From Isochrysis galbana (taxonomy: Eukaryota > Haptophyta > Isochrysidales > Isochrysidaceae), in NCBI GenBank assembly GCA_018136815.1, contig CM030933.1:3812106-3876105 (forward strand): DNA of 64,000 bases, written 5' to 3'. The position numbers and the translations under genes are program-made. The notes under the pieces were generated by a model that saw nothing but the letters and a program-made list of their open reading frames with translations, was not told the DNA's origin and ran no database searches. Positions 42,860 to 52,421 of this stretch are shown here, piece after piece. The stretch's first letter is position 1, and each line of letters opens with the position of its first letter.

Positions 42860-43189
42860 TCATGTGCATCTGCGCGGGTCAGTCAGTATCCAATGTGCAA
42901 GCTTTGTGCGCTCGGCATTCGTGAGAAGCTGCTGGTTCGCATCCCGGACCACTTCCTGGCTTGAGGAGTGCCGCTGCAGCTCCCCCGCAACCCGAGAGCG
43001 CGTTGCATGGGGGAACAACCCCCTTGCCAGCGCGGCTTTGACGCCAACGTCGTTCGCGCGGCAGTACTCTGCCGCTTTCCTGACGTCCTCGACGGTCGCG
43101 GCGCGCTCAATCGCTCGGGCATCGCGGGCCTGGACGGTGTAGTGGCCAGGGGCGGGCACAGGCTTGGTGGCAGGCTTCCTTGGGGCCAT
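42860..43189 (-). CDS. Putative DNA-binding (transposase N-terminus-like) protein, truncated
   Basis: 109 residues from ATG 43189: a basic Pro/Lys N-terminus (MAPRKPATKPVPAPGHYTVQ), helical segments (ERAATVEDVRKAAEYCRAND), and LTNAERTKLAHWILTDPR, which resembles the helix-turn-helix entry of Pogo/CENP-B-type transposases. The frame ends abruptly at this motif. A second, decayed copy lies at 45700-45832 (-), so this is a dispersed family. The transposase link is inference. Confidence 0.45.
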   Translation of the reverse strand: MAPRKPATKPVPAPGHYTVQARDARAIERAATVEDVRKAAEYCRANDVGVKAALARGLFPHATRSRVAGELQRHSSSQEVVRDANQQLLTNAERTKLAHWILTDPRRCT

Positions 43190-43424
43190 GGGGAGCTAGG
43201 GGGGGACAGGGGCACGCCCGCGAAGCGGGCACGTGCACGAAGCGCAAGCCTCTAGAAATAAATGGTGCATGCCCATGAAGCGGCAGCCTCTAGAGTAGAG
43301 TAGAGTACTCCTATCGATCTAGCTCCTCTACTCTAGGGTAGGTGGTGGTGCCTGCCTGTTTTGAGGCCGTCCTAGTAGCAGGCGTCCTGGCCGCCCGTCG
43401 AGGCGTGCAGGGGCGCTGCCCACG

Positions 43425-44987
43425 ATGGCGCTCGGGCTGCGGACGCACGTCTGCTTCGCGTGGCTGGGATTCTCGGCTTCGTGGACGCCGACGGATGTGG
43501 GTTGGAACAATATGGGCGTCTTCATGCGCTGCCTCTCTGGTGGGCTCATGCTGGCCGACTACAGTGCGATTGCCGGCCAGATCTCTGCTGCGCTCACACT
43601 GCTGGTCTTCAGCCTTGTACACGTGGTGCGGGGCCCGCCCGTCTATGAGTCGAATGTGACGATCGTATGGGCGCTGTTGCTGCTAGGGGTGGCGGCCGTC
43701 TTGTGCATTGCCGCGCTGTGGCGCACTGAGATCGACAATGTTGCTGTTATGGTGATCGGTTACATGTTTGTAGCGAATGCCCTGGGGACTTTGTCATGGA
43801 TTGCGACAGTGCCCTTTCTCGCCTCAAGCTTCGACGGCTCGGTTGTTTCATCGTTCTACGCTGGCTCTGGACTCGGTTCACTCTCTGGTGGACTATTGGG
43901 ATTATTGCAGCATGCTGTTCCGGAGGTTGGGCCGCGTGTGGTCTTCAACTTGACAGCATTGTTCATGGCACCAGGGTTGCTCATTTGGAAGAATATCTTA
44001 TCCCGTGGCCTAGGAGCTAAGGCGGATGTCCAAGCGCAAGATCCCGAGAATCCCACATTGCGCCCGGACAAGGCAAGTGTGGAAGCACGGCGAGGACGGA
44101 ATCGAGGCATGGAGGAGGGAGGCATTGATCTTGGGGAACAAAGTGGACAGCTTCCATCTTGCACCGCAATGCCTCCAACAGGTAATCTGAAATTCTCTGG
44201 GAGTGAAGTCCCCTCCAATGCAATGGTGGACTCATCAGACGTGATGTGCTTAGCAAGTCCTGTGGGCGGATCCGACATCGGAGCGTCCGCGGCAATGCCT
44301 CGCTCAGAGGGCCGCGTGACATTGTTGTCTGCTCAATCCCGCCGTTCTATCCACTTTAGCCGTCATGTGATTCGACGTTCACTGATCCTGTATGCGATTG
44401 CTTTACCGATGAACATGACGACGTGGGGCTTCAGTCCCAATATTTTGCCTTTTGCGGCAGCTCATGCCGGCTGCTCATGTGATCCGGCGCACCCTGATGC
44501 CAAGCGGGCCTATAACCTATCGCTCTCACTGTCTTTCCTTGCTATGCCAGTTGCGGCCTTCCTCTCGCTTGCATTTCCGGCATACCGGCTCCGACATCTA
44601 AGCTTGATGACTACGCTACATGCGATGGCGTTTTTTCTAGAATTGAGCGCAGCCGTCGCTGTGCCGTTCGCGACATGCCAGCCTAGCTCCGTGCTTCTGC
44701 TAACCTTTTCCGTCGTTGCCATGCGGGGAATCGACACTTACGTAACAGCGATGCTCTTTCGCATTGCTGCGCATCGTTTCGAGTCGATGCCTGAGCTGCA
44801 GCAGTTTGCTACTTCTGCCTTCGGTGTACTGCTCACTCTGGGCACGTTTGTGTCGACGCTCATTGCCTTCATCCTTGTCGAGCATGGCACAATTGGATGC
44901 CGATTGCTCCGAGTTGATGAGATGCTAGAGCCACCATCCTCGCCTGAAGCAAGCACACTCGCCCCGGCCTCAAGTGAGTGCACTTGA
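43425..44987 (+). CDS. SLC52-like riboflavin transporter
   Basis: 520-residue polytopic membrane protein from ATG 43425, with ten or so hydrophobic segments and a long charged loop (about 200-305). GTLSWIATVPFLASSFDGSV followed by FYAGSGLGSLSGGLLGLLQH matches the RFVT/SLC52 pattern in which a VTFLPF helix is followed by a GEGLSGL-like turn. The half after the loop (FSPNILPFAAAHAGCSCDP, AYNLSLSLSFLAMPVAAFL, then a helix ending in a TCQPSS loop) again fits SLC52. The assignment is from remembered family pattern only; another MFS-like carrier remains possible. Probably plasma membrane. No intron is needed. Confidence 0.6.
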   Translation: MALGLRTHVCFAWLGFSASWTPTDVGWNNMGVFMRCLSGGLMLADYSAIAGQISAALTLLVFSLVHVVRGPPVYESNVTIVWALLLLGVAAVLCIAALWRTEIDNVAVMVIGYMFVANALGTLSWIATVPFLASSFDGSVVSSFYAGSGLGSLSGGLLGLLQHAVPEVGPRVVFNLTALFMAPGLLIWKNILSRGLGAKADVQAQDPENPTLRPDKASVEARRGRNRGMEEGGIDLGEQSGQLPSCTAMPPTGNLKFSGSEVPSNAMVDSSDVMCLASPVGGSDIGASAAMPRSEGRVTLLSAQSRRSIHFSRHVIRRSLILYAIALPMNMTTWGFSPNILPFAAAHAGCSCDPAHPDAKRAYNLSLSLSFLAMPVAAFLSLAFPAYRLRHLSLMTTLHAMAFFLELSAAVAVPFATCQPSSVLLLTFSVVAMRGIDTYVTAMLFRIAAHRFESMPELQQFATSAFGVLLTLGTFVSTLIAFILVEHGTIGCRLLRVDEMLEPPSSPEASTLAPASSECT

Positions 44988-45699
44988 CCTCACTATGCGA
45001 GCTTCGCCCAGCCAAATATAATAACGTATGCAATAATCCGCTTTCAGATTCGAATTATCAGCCTTTGCAATGGCGAACTATCGTTGAATTGATAGGGTTA
45101 TGGAGAACGCCACGTTCCCCTCCTCTCTAGCCCCAGCCCACCACGCTGCGCCGGCCGAGCTCACATGATGGCTGACGCCGCGCAACCGCAGCGCCCTGCA
45201 CGCAGGGACCACGACCGTTCAGGTGGCCGCGCGCTACCGCACGCCACGCGCACAGCGCAGCAGGCAGCCCACTATCAACATCCACACAACACAACACTCA
45301 CTCGTCACAGAAGCACAGCCACCACACCCAAGAGCCAAGAGCACGAAAAAAAATTCTTAATAGTCTCACCACACACGCGGCTTTGCAGACCTTGCTCGCA
45401 GCCACGCCCGCGTCCCTTGCCACTCCTTCCACCTGCCTTGCGGCTCCTCCCCTTGTGCGCTACGTAGGGGCTCGGTTAACGGGATTTCTGGGTGGCAGGC
45501 GGTGTGTCCCGGTCCCTGGTCCCTGGCGGTCTAATCCGCCTTCCTCCCTCCTGTGCCGCCGGGCGACCGGTTCTCAGTGCGTCTGTTGTCGTGTAGATCT
45601 TTGTTGTCGGAACCCGTTTGCCTTCGGCTCATTCGAGTCGGGCGTGCTAGGGTGGGGTGTCGCCGGCGAATGGTTTGCCGGCGCAGCCTTCCGCCTTCA
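44988..45699. other. 3' flank of the transporter gene; family-B 3' tail
   Basis: Near 45345-45385 an A-run then TTCTTAATAGTCTCACC and CGCGGCTTTGC is the inverse of a family-B 3' end. Otherwise nothing was recognised. Confidence 0.45.
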
Positions 45700-45832
45700 A
45701 GACGTCTTCGAGCTTCGAGCGCGGCTGTGCGCTGCGCGGTTTCTGGCGCGGAGATCGCGGGCCTGGATAGTATAGTGCCCAAGGGCCGGCTTAGGCTTCC
45801 TTTGGGGCTTAGGGAGGGCTCTGGGAGCCATA
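45700..45832 (-). pseudogene. Second copy of the MAPR...KP...GHYT DNA-binding-type ORF start
   Basis: From ATG 45832 the frame reads MAPRALPKPQRKPKPALGHY then TIQARDLRAR, parallel to the N-terminus at 43189. The similarity is lost after about 45 codons. Both copies are preceded by G-tracts and followed on the plus strand by short CTCTAGA-rich sequence (43250-43335, 45885-45975). Confidence 0.5.
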
Positions 45833-46038
45833 GGAGGGGGGGGGGGGGGCACTCTGTGAAGCGGGCCGCTCTGCGAAGTGCAAGCCTCTAGAGCTCTAGG
45901 CTCTAGAGCTCTAAAGTAGAAAAGTACGTGTAGAGAAGCTCTAGATATGTAGATGTAAAGTAGAGAGTAGACCTACTCTACTAAGTACAGCTGGAAGCAG
46001 CGCGCCGCCAGCACCTGGCCAGCTAGGAGACGACACCC

Positions 46039-46539
46039 ATGTTCCGGTCGACGCTAGCCTCTCATGCTCTACGAGTGGACAGTGCTTGTGCGTTGCGCAA
46101 TAACTTGTTCAGCCTTTCCGCCGCACGCCGTGTGCCTCCGATGCCGCTGGTCACATGTCAGGTGCGTGGATGCACGGATGCTGTACATCCACCATCGTCA
46201 GCAGAGCCTAGGCGCAACCTCTACGAGTTAGCGTCGGGCCTGCCAAACTACGGGCTGGGTGCCAAGGTCTATCGATCCAGCTGGGCATCCAAGGGCTATG
46301 CGCCATCAGATTATCACTGGATCGTCACAAAGATCATGTTGAAGGATAAGGGGTTGGAGAAGCAGCTCAAGAGGGGCGCAGCTTGGGGAATCCTGCGATG
46401 GAAGGGTATTCTGGAGGAGAAACCGAGGCGTATCCCTACTGGGCTCAAAAAAGAGTGGTGCCATCTGTTTGAGCCGTACGCGGATTTACTGCGCCGTCGC
46501 GATCCCATGAAGCATCTGCAAGAGGAGCGCAGCACGTGA
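46039..46539 (+). CDS. MRPS34: Mitochondrial small-subunit ribosomal protein mS34 (MRPS34)
   Basis: 166 residues from ATG 46039. The first 35 residues are basic and poor in acidic residues (FRSTLASHALRVDSACALRN), fitting a mitochondrial presequence. The block NLYELASGLPNYGLGAKVYR, then a tryptophan, then YHWIVTKIMLKDKG and GAAWGILRWKG, is the mS34 family signature. A single exon is sufficient. mS34 binds the foot of the mitoribosomal small subunit. The last 30 residues are family-variable. Confidence 0.85.
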   Translation: MFRSTLASHALRVDSACALRNNLFSLSAARRVPPMPLVTCQVRGCTDAVHPPSSAEPRRNLYELASGLPNYGLGAKVYRSSWASKGYAPSDYHWIVTKIMLKDKGLEKQLKRGAAWGILRWKGILEEKPRRIPTGLKKEWCHLFEPYADLLRRRDPMKHLQEERST

Positions 46540-46825
46540 TCACGAGCGGCATGTGATGCTTTCAGTCATATATGCTAACGCTTTCATTTTGAGTGTGTAA
46601 GGTCGTCCAGGCAATGTGCAGGGATAGCTAAGAACTTGAGGCGTGTGAAGTCGCATACGGCATTTCTTTTCTTTGGTGACAGATGAGGCTCCGGGTGGAA
46701 GGGATTGTGGCCGTGGTCGTGGCCGCACTCCGCACTGTGTTTGTGTTGGTTGTGCAAACCGTGCGAGATGCGCGAGCTAGAGTTAGTATGATCTCATTAT
46801 GGTCATACTTCTTGGTTTTGGGATA

Positions 46826-47395
46826 AAAAACATCTGAAGATTCTGGGCTACTCGCCTACTAGTCCTAGGTTACCCTGTCACTGCCATGTCGCCGCCCTTA
46901 CATCCCCTCCCTGCACCTCCCTTCCCCCCCTACTTCTTTCCTTTTTCCTCGGTTTCCAGGGTCCGGCTCTGGTGCACTACCAAGAGCCTGGGTTGGAGTG
47001 CGGGTTTGGGGCAGCTCGGCCTCGTGGCGACAGCACTCGGCCTTGCCGAGAAACTCGCTTGAGGTCGGAGCACACCTCTCTCCCCGAGCAAGCCTCACGC
47101 GAAAACGACAGCGCGACAAGCGAAAGACAACTCACCAACGACGAGACGACAGCGTCCGCAAGACAGTTCCAACGGGCCACCCGGAGGCACAGGAGGAAGG
47201 CGAGAACAGACCACCGGGGGCCGGTGCACCCCGCCCAACCCCGCCCCCCCGCAACCTGGGCCCCTAAGTAGAGCACGAGGGGAGTCGCCGCAAGGCGGGA
47301 AGTGAGGGAGAGGAAGGGAAATGGAAATGGGCGTGGCTACAGTAGTTAACCCCATGACCACGCGCGAGGCGAGAATTTTAAAAGGTTTTCTTATA
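46826..47395. repeat. LINE 3' end (minus) followed by family-B-like 3' half
   Basis: At 46826 AAAAAACATCTGAAGATTCT starts a LINE tail (sense minus) running to about 47010. At about 47170-47395 a diverged family-B end (GAGGCACAGGAGGAAGG, CACCGGGGG, GAGCACGAGGGGAGTCGCC) ends GCGAGAATTTTAAAAGG. No target duplication was recognised. Confidence 0.6.
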
Positions 47396-48229
47396 TAATG
47401 GGAGCCGGGGGTCTGCGAGGGGGAGATTCGATGGGGTGCACATGCGTATGTGTCTATCCCAACGACAGCTCAAAGTCCGGATACCAAGATACCAAAGCCA
47501 AGCACGTGTCGGCAGCCGGTAGCCGGTAGCTGCGTGCGATGCCGCGATATATATGCTTGCTGGAGGAAGATGAAGATGAGACGGGCAAGAAGTGATATAA
47601 TACAAAAGGGTAAATAAGTACTAAGTAGAAATGAAGAGGCTGCGAGTGTGGGGTGGAGAAGAGAATACGGCGGGGGGCGCTCTCGGCTCCTAGGCGAGCG
47701 ACTCGCGGCACACGTGAAAATTAAGTCGGGGGAATCCCCTTGGCACGAATTACGAATTCATTTCGCGGGGCCCGATGTCCCACAGCCACCCCTAAAGGCC
47801 ACGAGGTGGTGGCATGCGGCACGCACTCCATGGTCCATACATAGCTCTAACTATAGCACAATACAGTTTGGGGTTGCCTAGGATAGCATAGCGCATAGCA
47901 CTAGCACTAGCATTTGTTATTGTTTCGTACCTTTGAGCTGAATCTCCGGCAAACATCCTCGGAGAGCAAAAGCAAAAAGTAAGGCAGCAACAACTGCATA
48001 CAGGCCCATGGTGCGCATGAACGAAAAGAAAGATGTGCCTACCGCTATCTCTTTGTTGGTGAGTCACTGTGTGCGTCTGTAAGTGCGTAAGTATGTGAGG
48101 TAAACTTGCAGGGAAAAGGAGTGGAAAGTTTCACATTTCTTGATACTCGTGAGACCCGCATGGGGCGTCGTCAATATCGATGCACACGAGGTGCATAGCC
48201 GCATGTTGCGCGTCACATCTCTCTCAACC
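47396..48229. other. Intergenic and MutS2 3' flank, nothing recognised
   Basis: The frames are short and unconvincing. The DNA is moderately AT-rich near 47860-47930. Confidence 0.4.
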
Positions 48230-50905
48230 TTATTCGATAGCGGAGACTGTGGCCCACAGTGCTAGGTCTTCTCGTGGCATGTCGCAATCGGCACCGTACA
48301 TCGATACCGACACTGAAGCAGATCCCGGAGGAGCGTCCCGAGCGACTATACCGTCCTCGGTGAGTTGGCCGTCATCGCTCACAACCACTACCACAGTGTC
48401 CCCGGCTTTGAGCAGCGTATCTGCGAACACCGGCTTCAGGCCGAGCATCTCGAGAGCGCGCTCGCGTGCAGCGTCCGCGGAGCGGCGACTGATGGTCAAC
48501 GCGGCGACTGTGGCTCCCACAACCTCATACGCGCCGTCACCAAGGGATGTGCTACTGACGCCATCCCTGGCTCGTCGTTGCTTCTTCAAAATGGTCGCCA
48601 ATTGATTGTCTAGCCGCCGTTGTTGAGAAGCGAGCCAGCCGCTCGCTCGTGAGAGCTCTTGGGCAGCCGCGGCCGCGGCCGCCGCGGCGGCCGCCCGTTC
48701 TGCAACTGCCTTTGCGCGCAGTGCCTCAACCTCGCGTCTGGCTGCATCTGCCTCCTCGGCGGCATCGCGCAATGCACGTACATACTTTTGCATCTCGGCC
48801 AAGTGGCTAGCTTCCCCAATTGGCATGAGCTCCCTCGCGCGCGAAATGACGCCGGTTGGCATGCCACCCCTTGCGGCGGCGTCAAGGGCGTGCGAATCCC
48901 CAAGCACCCCAGACAATAGCTTGTACGTGGGTGCGCCCGTATCCATTTCACGCCCCATCGCGGCCACGCCCAAGCGAGGCTCGCATAGAGCAAATCGTTT
49001 GAGAAGGGGTGCGTGAGTGGTGGCCAGAACACGAGCGCCGCTCGCCAACAAATCTTCGATCACGGCCGCTGCGATTGCCGCTCCCTCGTCGCTATCAGTG
49101 CCCCTTCCTGGTTCATCAAGCAACACCAAACTGCGACTGCGAGCGGATTCCCTGTTCCTATGGCTGGGCTCTGCGCTGTCGTGCAAGCAGCTTACTGCGG
49201 CAGGCGTTGGTTGGATACTCTCGCCCCTTGTAGCGCTCTCTACTTCTCCTTGGTTGGACGCAAGCGACACACTCTCATTGCTCTGAGAATCGTAGCTCTT
49301 TGTCTCACCACGTTGCAGAGAGGCAACTTGGAGTGCATGTACACACGTGCGCACGTGCGCTGCATAGCTCGAAAGGCCATCTGCGATCGATTGGGAGTCG
49401 CCAAGGTCGGATATAATGTTCTCGAAGAAGTCGACACGCGCCTGTCGTCCCCGGGCGCACGGTATGGGAACCGCGAGACGTGCTAGCCATGCAGCGAGAC
49501 CAACAGTAGAAAGCACTACCGTTTTGCCTCCACCGTTGGGGCCGGTAAGCACAAGGCCTTGAACATACGCAAGGGGAGCCGCTAGAGGAGCGCGGCATCG
49601 TGAAGCAGTTCCACCGATTGGAGAAGCGTCACCGCCAGCGGTGATTTTGGACACATCGATGGATGAAGAGCCAACTGCAGGTCCTCTTGGGGACAAGCCG
49701 GAGCTCGCCGCGTCCACTAGCTCAAGCTGGGCCAACGTGGGATCGACAAAATCAAATCCAAAAGTAACATCGTTGGGAGTTACAAACTCCGCCCCCGAAT
49801 GCTCGATACAAAGTATCGGATGGCGAGCTCCAAGGAGCATCACTGCGCCCTCTTCGCCAACCACCGGAACAACTCCCCCCCACGATTCCCCAAGACGTGC
49901 TCGTGCGAGAACGGCATCGATCTCCGCAGCGGCTAAGACTCCCGAGATTATCTCTGGTGCGTGCGCGACCGTAAGGTGCGCTAGAGCGGTGAGGTACCGC
50001 CGCTCGGCGCTTGCGACAGCCAACGCGGCGGCCTGCGCCTCAGCCGAGAGGGCGCGGAGCTCATGCGGCACGACAAATGCGGTAGCGCCGGAGCGAGACA
50101 CAGATACAAGCTCGCCCCGAGCTTTAGCCTCACCAACCTTGACCGGGACGACGAGCGTGCCTTCGCGCCTGATGGGCACTGGTGCGGCCCCACCCTTTCG
50201 TCCGGCTTTGGTTGCCTTGACTGCCTCCGTTCGGAGAAAGGCGGCATACGCATCCTCGAGGCGTCGTTGGGCCGCCGCCGCCGCCGCCCGCCGCTTACCC
50301 AGAAGTGGAAAGAAGGATGACGAGAGCAAAGGCTGGGGAGATCGGCCCCGCTCAGCTGAGGATGTGGACGATGGCGCCGGCCGCGTGCGCTCGTCCAGCT
50401 CAAATGCACCACACAGCTGCATCCTTAGTCGGGGTGGCGGTGCGGCGCAAGACGCCATTTTTGCCAGAGTCGGCGCAAGGGCGCGCGCATCCACGTCCTC
50501 TGACCAGGACGAAAGTTGCGCCAACGCATTGGTGGCGTACCCGATGTGCTGCAGCGCGGCCGCGTCGAGCCACTCGCCGCTCTGTGCGCCCTTGAGTAGC
50601 GGCACAATATCAAAGGGATGATCGAGTGGCGGTGGCTGCACCCCGGAGCACGCAATGCCCTCGACAACCGTCGCGTAGGCGGCGCGCGCAGCGCGGGCAC
50701 TAGGCGCCGGCTGGGCGTCGAGGCAGAGGTTGTGGCCGGGCTGCGTCACCGCGTACGAGGCAAGCCTCGCAAGCACACGCGGTACACCGAGGCTCATCGC
50801 CGAGCGCGCGGCCTCAGCGCTTGCGGCAGGTGCGCGCACGCCCCCGGCGCTGGTGACAAGACAGAGCAGCGCAAACAGCACACCCAGTGGCGGCGGCACG
50901 TGCAT
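48230..50905 (-). CDS. MutS2-type ATPase with signal peptide, lacking a C-terminal Smr domain
   Basis: Bacterial MutS2 acts on branched DNA and stalled ribosomes; plant and algal forms are expected in plastids. The best start is ATG 50905, opening a signal peptide (HVPPPLGVLFALLCLVTSAG) and giving 891 residues; an in-frame ATG at 51016 adds 37. The lever/core region has VPVKVGEAKARGELVSVSRS then GATAFV. Walker A (GPNGGGKT) is near residue 455, the signature SDLGDSQSIADGLSSYAAHV near 515, and Walker B (LVLLDEPGRGTD) near 595. An insertion of about 55 residues separates the signature from Walker B. A coiled coil (about 705-800) and a beta-like tail follow, but no Smr nuclease domain before the stop. 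Repeat sequence begins about 20 bases upstream of the longer start. Confidence 0.88.
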   Translation of the reverse strand: MHVPPPLGVLFALLCLVTSAGGVRAPAASAEAARSAMSLGVPRVLARLASYAVTQPGHNLCLDAQPAPSARAARAAYATVVEGIACSGVQPPPLDHPFDIVPLLKGAQSGEWLDAAALQHIGYATNALAQLSSWSEDVDARALAPTLAKMASCAAPPPRLRMQLCGAFELDERTRPAPSSTSSAERGRSPQPLLSSSFFPLLGKRRAAAAAAQRRLEDAYAAFLRTEAVKATKAGRKGGAAPVPIRREGTLVVPVKVGEAKARGELVSVSRSGATAFVVPHELRALSAEAQAAALAVASAERRYLTALAHLTVAHAPEIISGVLAAAEIDAVLARARLGESWGGVVPVVGEEGAVMLLGARHPILCIEHSGAEFVTPNDVTFGFDFVDPTLAQLELVDAASSGLSPRGPAVGSSSIDVSKITAGGDASPIGGTASRCRAPLAAPLAYVQGLVLTGPNGGGKTVVLSTVGLAAWLARLAVPIPCARGRQARVDFFENIISDLGDSQSIADGLSSYAAHVRTCVHALQVASLQRGETKSYDSQSNESVSLASNQGEVESATRGESIQPTPAAVSCLHDSAEPSHRNRESARSRSLVLLDEPGRGTDSDEGAAIAAAVIEDLLASGARVLATTHAPLLKRFALCEPRLGVAAMGREMDTGAPTYKLLSGVLGDSHALDAAARGGMPTGVISRARELMPIGEASHLAEMQKYVRALRDAAEEADAARREVEALRAKAVAERAAAAAAAAAAAQELSRASGWLASQQRRLDNQLATILKKQRRARDGVSSTSLGDGAYEVVGATVAALTISRRSADAARERALEMLGLKPVFADTLLKAGDTVVVVVSDDGQLTEDGIVARDAPPGSASVSVSMYGADCDMPREDLALWATVSAIE

Positions 50906-51034
50906 GTGCGCGCCACGAAGGCCGGCGCACGCCCCGCAGGCCTGGCCGCCCAGGCGTGGCGTCCGAGGCGCAGGCGGCGGCAGTGCCGTCCACGGCTCGC
51001 GAGAGATCAGCGGCATAAAGAGACCGGGTGGCGT

Positions 51035-51160
51035 CAGAGTTTTTTTGTTGTGCGAGTATAACCTTAGTGCTGTGGTCCGTAGCTCCAGGTGTCGTTCCGT
51101 CAATAGTGGGACATCAGTAGAATTGAGCGATCAAATGTCCACAGTTGTATTGTAGTTGTT
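51035..51160 (+). repeat. Family-F fragment joined to family-E block
   Basis: GTCAGAGTTTTTTTGTTGTG and GAGTATAACCTTAGTGCTG match the end of family F (53690, 62800). GGTGTCGTTCCGTCAAT and the GAGCGATCAAATGTCC block match 23028. The repeats lie directly upstream of MutS2, so its promoter must be within or beyond them. Confidence 0.65.
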
Positions 51161-51224
51161 TAACATTAGATCTTGTTAAAATTATAAGAGAGAGAGGCCG
51201 TCAAAGCTTCTTCGCTAATCACAT

Positions 51225-51310
51225 CGGTGCACGCCGTGCATGGGCACGGCGCGATGTGCATCGGTCCCCCCGCGGATACGCCGTGCGCGCGCATGTCAAC
51301 CCGTTCCATG
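51225..51310. repeat. Family-H palindromic repeat
   Basis: GTGCACGCCGTGCATGGGCA, GCGATGTGCATCGG, CCCCGCGGATACGCCGTGCG form dyads around GCACGCCGTGC/ACGCCGTGCG. It is one of several copies between here and 53250. Confidence 0.65.
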
Positions 51311-51627
51311 TGTGTAGCCCCTGCGGCCCACAACTACGTAAACTGGCCATATAAGAGATGTTTCGTTACACAGCGCCTGTGATGACTTGCAATCACATGT
51401 GCACGCCGTGCGTGGGCACGGCGCGATGTGCACCGGCGCACCCCCGCGGGGGCGCCGTGCGTGCGCATAGCAACTTCCAGGAAGGTGCACGCCGTGCGTT
51501 CACTCTTTTCGCGGGGGAACTCTGGGCGCGGAGGACGGGCGGAACAAAGTGTGATTGCCACTCATCATGCAGCATAACAACTTTTTCTGCACGCCGTTCC
51601 TTCTTGGCGAAAAGTGCGGAAGGACCT

Positions 51628-51770
51628 GCCCTTCCTCCTGCCCCCTTCCTCCTGCCCCCTTCCTCCTGCCCCCTTCCTCCTGCCCCCTTCCTCCTGCCCT
51701 TCCTCCTGCCCTGCCCTTCCTGCTCTTCCTCCTGCCCTGCCCTTCCTGCCCTTCCTCGTGCCCCTTCCTC
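51628..51770 (+). repeat. CTTCCTCCTGCCCC tandem repeat
   Basis: About six copies of the 14-bp unit are followed by shorter TTCCTGCCC variants. It is a polypyrimidine tract directly upstream of the ORF at 51792. Confidence 0.9.
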
Positions 51771-51791
51771 ACCTATTGCTCGTCCATCGAA

Positions 51792-52421
51792 ATGCTCATG
51801 CACACACCGGTCACCACGAGCGCTGCATCGCCAGGCGCTCACTCCAACCAGTTTCAACTCGAAGAGCGCTCCCAGACTTCCACCAAGCGCAAATGCACCC
51901 AGGAGGGAACCGACTCCAGTGTCGAGCCCGCGGTCAAGCGAACTCTCACGCCGTACACCCAGAGTGCACACATCGTCGCTCTCGACGTTCTGATCAAGAG
52001 CGCCATCCTACTCGACGACCCTGACCATGACATGGAACTGGTGTTCGAGGCCAAAAAGCAGGAATTGCTCCAACGTTTCCCCATGGCTCACCCCAGGGTA
52101 CAGCGGTTCCTTTCGCTCATCCAGAAAGCACCCCCCCACCCTTGTCCAATCTTCAACCAACTTCAATTCATCGTCGCAGCAGTCGAATGCCAGCCAGATG
52201 TGCGCTTCCACTCAAGTAGCCTCCCGCTGCTCATGGAAGCTATTCTGATGGTCATGCTTTCCAATCTACTCGGCAACTGCCCCCCATCGTCTCGCTTGCG
52301 CCCCATGTGGCATTGGACTGGGCAATCTTCGAAAGTGAACATTTTGAGCGTCGGCCTTCTTGAACAGGAGAGCATTGCAAGCCTCTTCCGACAGCTGGGC
52401 GTAGACCTCGTCGAAGGGTGA
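51792..52421 (+). CDS. Hypothetical protein within the inverted-repeat unit
   Basis: 209 residues from ATG 51792. The N-terminus is Ser/Thr-rich with a basic patch (STKRKC and AVKRTL). A helical domain follows at about 60-150 (IVALDVLIKSAILLDDPDHD, VFEAKKQELLQRFPM, RVQRFLSLIQKA, LPLLMEAILMVMLSNLLGN), ending in a VGLLEQESIASLFRQLGVD stretch. Composition and hydrophobic pattern look like real protein; no family was recognised. If the unit is mobile this is its only gene, but no transposase motif was seen. Confidence 0.45.
   Translation: MLMHTPVTTSAASPGAHSNQFQLEERSQTSTKRKCTQEGTDSSVEPAVKRTLTPYTQSAHIVALDVLIKSAILLDDPDHDMELVFEAKKQELLQRFPMAHPRVQRFLSLIQKAPPHPCPIFNQLQFIVAAVECQPDVRFHSSSLPLLMEAILMVMLSNLLGNCPPSSRLRPMWHWTGQSSKVNILSVGLLEQESIASLFRQLGVDLVEG

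Noticed and set aside
49641..50621. 326-codon plus-strand frame within MutS2
   Set aside because: It is antisense to the conserved MutS2 core, and composition explains the open frame.
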